A program made the position numbers and the translations under genes. A stretch of DNA of 64,000 nt, from contig JAJQJQ010000064.1 of the NCBI GenBank assembly GCA_028622995.1, positions 744,001 to 808,000 on the forward strand, written 5' to 3'. Each line of letters starts with the position of its first letter. Within the stretch, counting starts at the first letter, position 1. This stretch comes from Panagrolaimus kolymaensis. Lineage: Eukaryota; Nematoda; Chromadorea; Rhabditida; Panagrolaimidae. Of this stretch, positions 59,153-64,000 are shown piece after piece. Below the pieces are notes generated by a model, which saw nothing but the letters and a program-made list of their open reading frames with translations, did no database searches and had not been told where the DNA came from.

Positions 59153-61078
59153 ATGGTTGAAAAGCTGGCATTCAATTTATCAAATTTTGTTCAACAAGAA
59201 TTTCCGTTTCCTTTGAAACTCGTCGAATATGTCAACAATGAAGCTGATTCCGAAATCAAACAAAAGCTGGATCGTTGCTGTAAATATTTTTACAAAGAAG
59301 CTCCGTTTCTCATCATCGATTCTTTGGATATTAACAAAGAAAAACAGCGAATTGAAAATGAAGCTTATGATGGATGCATAGATTTTATCGACTTAAATGA
59401 ACTTGAAATGTTCCTAGAGAAGATTGATAACGTTTGGGTAACAAAGAAAGTGAAGGTATCTCTTGACAATGAACTTGATAACCTTAATGTCGAATTTATT
59501 GTTAAAATTATTCGATGTTATGCTTCAGAAGTTTCTATTTTCAATGCAATTTTCCCTTTAAGTGATTTGCAAATGGTAACAAAATCTGGAAAAGTTGAAT
59601 GTTTGGATTTGGCTAATAGTTCAACTGTTTATCCGGATGAATCTCTAGTTTCAGTGGAAGATGTATTGGCTTTAGTACCTAATGCCCGAATTACATGGTA
59701 ATATTTTTACATAGTTTTTCTAACTAACATTTTACGTTTACTCATAAACTCTTTTTAGGGTAAGTGCTTGCCATGTTACTGATGAAACAATGTCAAAGTT
59801 ACTTGCCATTCCATGGAAAAACAAGATCACTGAATTCTCTCTCAATAACATCAATGGTCCAATTTGTGCTTATTTGTTCTTCAAGTTTGTCAAGGTAAAC
59901 CAATGCTTTATTTTCTCATGTAATCTTTCATTTTTTAGAAGCATATTGATCCTGAAGCTTTTATCCATATTGATTTCAAAGATGAAACTGATACCTTTCA
60001 AACGCTTTACAATCAAATGGTTATTGAATCTGGTGAAAAGATGCCAACATTTGGAAATGTCGCTCTTATGGTCAAAAAGAAAACAAAGGTTCGACATGTT
60101 CTTTCATGGATGGCTTCCATTGCATCGATTATTGAAATTATTCAAGGTGAATCTGCTCTTCCATTAATGAAACCATCGGCTCCAAAGAAGCTTGAAAAGA
60201 TTACTTACAATGATCAAAATGTTGAACGTCAATATACAGCTTTCCCATATCCACATATGTGCTACATTTGTGAAAATGCTGATGCTGAAACATGGAAGAA
60301 GCTTGAACGTACTTGCAAGTTTTTCTGGAATTCTTACTTGATGGTGGATGATTTTCATGTTGGAGCTGATAAAAAGATTACTCTAATGGTTGATAATAAG
60401 AAGTTAATGCTTGAAAACCCAGAAGAAATTGATCAACGTCTTTGGATTACAAATTAAATTGATATCGCTGGGACAGATGGTTTATACATGGATGATCGAA
60501 TGGATGCGGTTAATATTTTGACAGGCTCTTTTGATTATCCCATGGATACCTTTATATGGTTAACAAAATCAGGAAAAGTAAAAGATTGGAACTCAATTGA
60601 TGGTCTTATTAGACATAATGATGAATATTCTGAAGTCAAATCTCTCAATGAAATGTTGATTCATCTTCCAAATGTGGAAATTTTCCGGTATGTTTTTTCT
60701 TCATAATTTTTTTGGAGGCTATTTACATATTTTAGTGCCAGCGTTCGTGGAATCAATTCTCTTTATCCAAATGAACCAATTTCACTTCCTCAAAGCAACA
60801 AAATCAAATATATTGAACTTATTTTTCTCAAAGATCCTATCCTTGCTGATTCATTATTTGATGTTCTTAAAGTACGATTTTTGCCGTTTTACTTTTTTAA
60901 TCTAATAACAAGTTTACCTTATTTTTAGACTTCTCTTGCTCCCAAAGCTGTAGTTTGGATTAATCTTATCGACTTGATTGAAGAAATGGATATTGAAGAA
61001 TTTCAAGCTCAAATGAAAGCAAAACTCGACACATGGAAGCCTCAACTAGAAAAACCAACCCTCAAAATTGTTTCATAA
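59153..61078 (+). CDS. Tandemly duplicated F-box-like protein with one in-frame stop
   Basis: Five exons in one frame: 59153-59697, 59759-59894, 59939-60687, 60736-60871 and 60929-61078. The frame is open throughout except for TAA at 60455-60457 in exon 3. The product would be about 415 residues to that stop; the continuation can begin at ATG 60488. The locus holds two copies of one module. Copy 1 begins with an F-box-like helix set (FPFPLKLVEYVNNEADSE, then LDRCCKYFYKEAPFLIID). Copy 2 begins YTAFPYPHMCYICENADAE, then LERTCKFFWNSYLMVDD. Each continues into an LxVTKSGKV-type strand and a (V)PNARITWVSA / LPNVEIFRASA segment. The stop aligns with a Lys codon of copy 1 (WVTKK against WITN-stop). 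F-box proteins recruit substrates to SCF ligases; that role is inferred. It could be a recent pseudogene, two stacked genes, or an error in one base. Confidence 0.65.
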
Positions 61079-64000
61079 AATTTTTTTATATTCTCATTTT
61101 TTTGTCTGTATTAATAAAATCTTGTTTAACTTAATTTATTATCTTTCTTTCTCTCTCTCTGCATTCATTGCAAATGGGATGTTAGACATAGCAAATTTTC
61201 CTATTGTTTGCTAGTTTTAACAGCCATGACAAGAAGCGGCTGTCGTTGATGAATGATCATAGTGAGTGGTTTTGATATGAAAGAAATACGAGAAGCGTCA
61301 GATGCGCAATAACCAGAAGCGCTCTTCATGAGTTATTTACTTTCTATGTATTCGAAGGAGTGGAGTTAAAGTTGGACGAAATGGTATCTAAGAACTTGCA
61401 ACGTTTGCAATGTATATATTATTATAACGCCAACGTTGGAATTTGCAAACATAAAAACTATTTTTTTCTCATTCATATTGTTGCAATGATATTAAAAGTT
61501 GATGGAATGAAAACTGGCAAAATCAAAGATTTTTGATGACGCTTTTTGGAAGTCCTTTAAAATGGAGGTTTTCAACTTCGATGAATAAAATGACAATTTT
61601 TAAAGTCCCTTTTAGCAATTTACTAATACCAAATGCATTTCTTGTTTTATTTCACATGTTTTGCAATCATTATCCCATTTTATTAAAGGTTAAAAAGTCC
61701 AAAGTTTTTATAATGCATTACATACAACTATGCTTGAATAAGTCAAATCTTAATTGTATTCATTCTTTTTAATCTAATTTTGACCTTTTTATTTTACAAA
61801 AAATTAAGTTACTATTATTATTGAGTTTGATTATGCAAAGTGATTTCATGGGATTACTAGAAAAAATATTGTATTTGATGAAATGTTTTTATGTGCCAGG
61901 TTGTGTTCGATATAACAGCTTCTAGCTTTCATTGTGTTTGAGAGACATTGTACTTTTACCATTCATTTATTTATTTATTTGACTTCTTCTTTGTTCCTTC
62001 CTCGTTTTTTTCCTTCTCATTCTTCGTTTGGTCAATGAAAATGAGGAAAAATGAAAAGCTGCAATTTTTTTTCTCAGTAAAGTAAACAAACTTTCAAGAA
62101 AGCGAACGTGTCGTCTTTTTCGAATCTTTTAGCTTCTGCAATTTCTTTCTTTTTTACTTCTGCAAAAAATAAATAAATAGACAAGAAAGAATTTTGACAC
62201 TATCATCTTCTTTGTTTGGCGTTGTTGAATTTTATGAACGTGCATTTTTTGACCTTATCTGCGTCCATATAAATGTCTTTTAATGGAACACGATGAGAGT
62301 CACTGGTTCGTTGTTGTTGTTGCTATAAAAGGAATATATAAAGCTAAAGAAAAACGAGCAAAAGTTAACTTCCCTAAACTCTTTTACAAAACAAAAAGTT
62401 GGAAACAATGCTTTTGTTTTTACTCAAAAAAAAAAAATGGAAGAATCGAAAGAACACTCAAAAGTTACAAGCATTGAAGCATGCATGTAAGTGTTTATGA
62501 AATTGAACTTTTAATTAACTATTCATAACAATTTTTAATATTTATAATATACGTCAAATTTTTCTTTTCTTTTTTATTCGTCACATATTTAAAGATGCAT
62601 CTTCAAGATGCTTATGGCACGAGTCTTAAGTTTAGATATAATTTGAAGTGAGATGATTCAAGAAGCAAGCGATGTTAATTTTTGTTTAGACATCAAAAAA
62701 TTTTTTAATTTGGAGGTTCATTTTTAATTTTTCCAAACTTTTTTACTTCTTCACACTTGTCTTAATTTTTGCATTTAATTTTTTTGACTTTGCACTTCTT
62801 TTTTTTCTTCTTCCTCGTGACACTCGTCTGCTTTTTTCTTGGCATTCCAGAAAAAAATAAATAAAATAAAAGTTTTGATATCACTTTTTTTATTTAATCA
62901 ATTTCCGGAGAAGGATGCCGCTTGACTGGATTGAGACTTTACAACTCCAAAGTTCGTCTTCTTCTTTTCCTCTTTTTTGTTCCTCAAAGTTTTTTTTGTA
63001 AAAATAAAAAGTAGTACACTTTTTTTCTTTCGGTTGACGGAAATTAGAAAAAGAAAAAACACACACGTACACATTGTTTTTGGAAGTGCTTCAATAACCT
63101 TTTTTGGAAAAGGAAGACGACGACGGCTTTATCTTATTTTTATTTTTAAACGTATTATCAGGAGAAACTTTGGAGGATGACCTGAAAGGAAATGGAAAAT
63201 AGGAAGTATAAAGAAGAAGACGACGGAAATGTGACGACAAACTTTAAATAAAAAATGTTTAAAAATACAAGGAAGATATTTATAATCGCTTAAAACAACC
63301 ATAAATAAACTTTGGAAAAAATACAAAAACCAAGGAATATAAAATAAGAAATTTTTATTAACTTAAAAATCTTTTTTAAGTTCTAAAACTTAATTTTATG
63401 CAATTTTTTTAATTAAACCTAAATTTTTTTAATTTAATTTTATGAGAGCCGCATAAAGTTTTATGTATTTTTTTTTTTGCAAAAGTAACTTATGATTATT
63501 TTTGAAAGAGCATTTTTACTTTTTATGGACAATTTTTTTTCATAAAAATCTTAAATCCAGAAATAACCAAATAATATAAATAAAAAGAGTTTTTAAAGTT
63601 TTTTTAACAATTAAGCAATTTGTTAAATTAGAAAGACTGATGAAGTCAAAGCATCAAATATTTTTTTAGCTATTTGGAAATTTGTGTAAAAAAAAGAAGA
63701 AAGTGTCATTCTTTACAGTATTCTTGAAACCATAATATGAAAGTCCACAAGTCTAATTTAAATTTGTTCAATTTTTTCAAAGCTTCAATACAATTCAGAA
63801 AACTCCAAATACGCAAACACACAGAAAAATAAAAAATAGATACAAATGTTTATAATAATTTTTTGGAAGAAACGGCACACAAAAAAGTGGAGATTAACAG
63901 AAAAATAAAAAAAAGTCAAAAAAGCAAAAGCGTAAAGGAGCAAAAAAGCACTACATTCTTTAGTTTCTTCTTCCTCCTTCCTTCTTCTTTTTTTTGTTGT
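61079..64000. other. 2.9-kb region without a recognised gene
   Basis: Both strands read; only low-complexity open frames. A short imperfect inverted repeat (TGCAACGTTTGCA and CCAACGTTGG) lies near 61397-61432. TATA-like runs near 62330 have no coherent gene downstream. The window may end within the upstream region of another gene. Confidence 0.5.

Noticed and set aside
61079..64000. Search for tRNA or small structured RNA genes here and across the window
   Set aside because: No B-box-like GGTTCGANTCC with a matching A-box and cloverleaf was found on either strand by eye; a covariance-model scan would be decisive.

Overview
The window looks like nuclear DNA of a nematode. It is strongly AT-rich, introns are mostly 45-90 bp with GTAAG/GTGAG donors and T-rich TTTTTAG/TTTTCAG acceptors, and several proteins are nematode types: a UNC-54-like muscle myosin, a serpentine chemoreceptor, a DUF19-like secreted protein, and MATH and F-box-like proteins. 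A clade IV rhabditid (panagrolaimid or cephalobid-like) is my guess, not a demonstrated placement. All splice coordinates are hand-read; each multi-exon model was checked for phase consistency.

Layout. 1-5 kb (+): an AT-hook/basic-region protein and a mitochondrial short/branched-chain acyl-CoA dehydrogenase. 5-13 kb: an intronless SGT1-type co-chaperone gene (+) lying between the two ends of a broken histidine acid phosphatase paralogue (-), then a secreted Cys-rich protein (-), an F-box-family-like protein (-) and an intact secreted acid phosphatase (-). 13-15.3 kb: a 387-bp inverted repeat and a seven-transmembrane chemoreceptor (+). 15.8-22.8 kb (-): eIF2D, an NDUFB6-like complex I subunit and a PXYLP1-like Golgi phosphatase. 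24.8-28.4 kb (+): a GIGYF (GYF-domain, 4EHP-binding) translational repressor.

29-46 kb is gene-poor, with spacers of 2-3.3 kb. It holds three paralogues of an unrecognised family with a conserved roughly 100-residue domain built around a GRP motif (29.2, 35.6 and 39.7 kb), one small acidic ORF (33.3 kb), and a second AT-hook/basic-region gene (42.4-45.8 kb, -). The single intron of that last gene contains a 2.5-kb foldback-type element. Together these look like a cluster of lineage-specific candidate DNA-binding or regulatory proteins, which is the most plausible undescribed biology here.

47.9-56 kb (-): a full muscle myosin heavy chain gene (11 exons, 1947 codons). 57.6-61.1 kb (+): a MATH-domain protein and a tandemly duplicated F-box-like gene with one in-frame stop. 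61.1-64 kb: no gene seen. The housekeeping genes serve unrelated processes (branched-chain acyl-CoA oxidation, HSP90 co-chaperoning, translation initiation, respiration, proteoglycan priming, mRNA repression, contraction). Spacing between them does not suggest operons. No tRNA, rRNA, CRISPR or prokaryotic feature was found.
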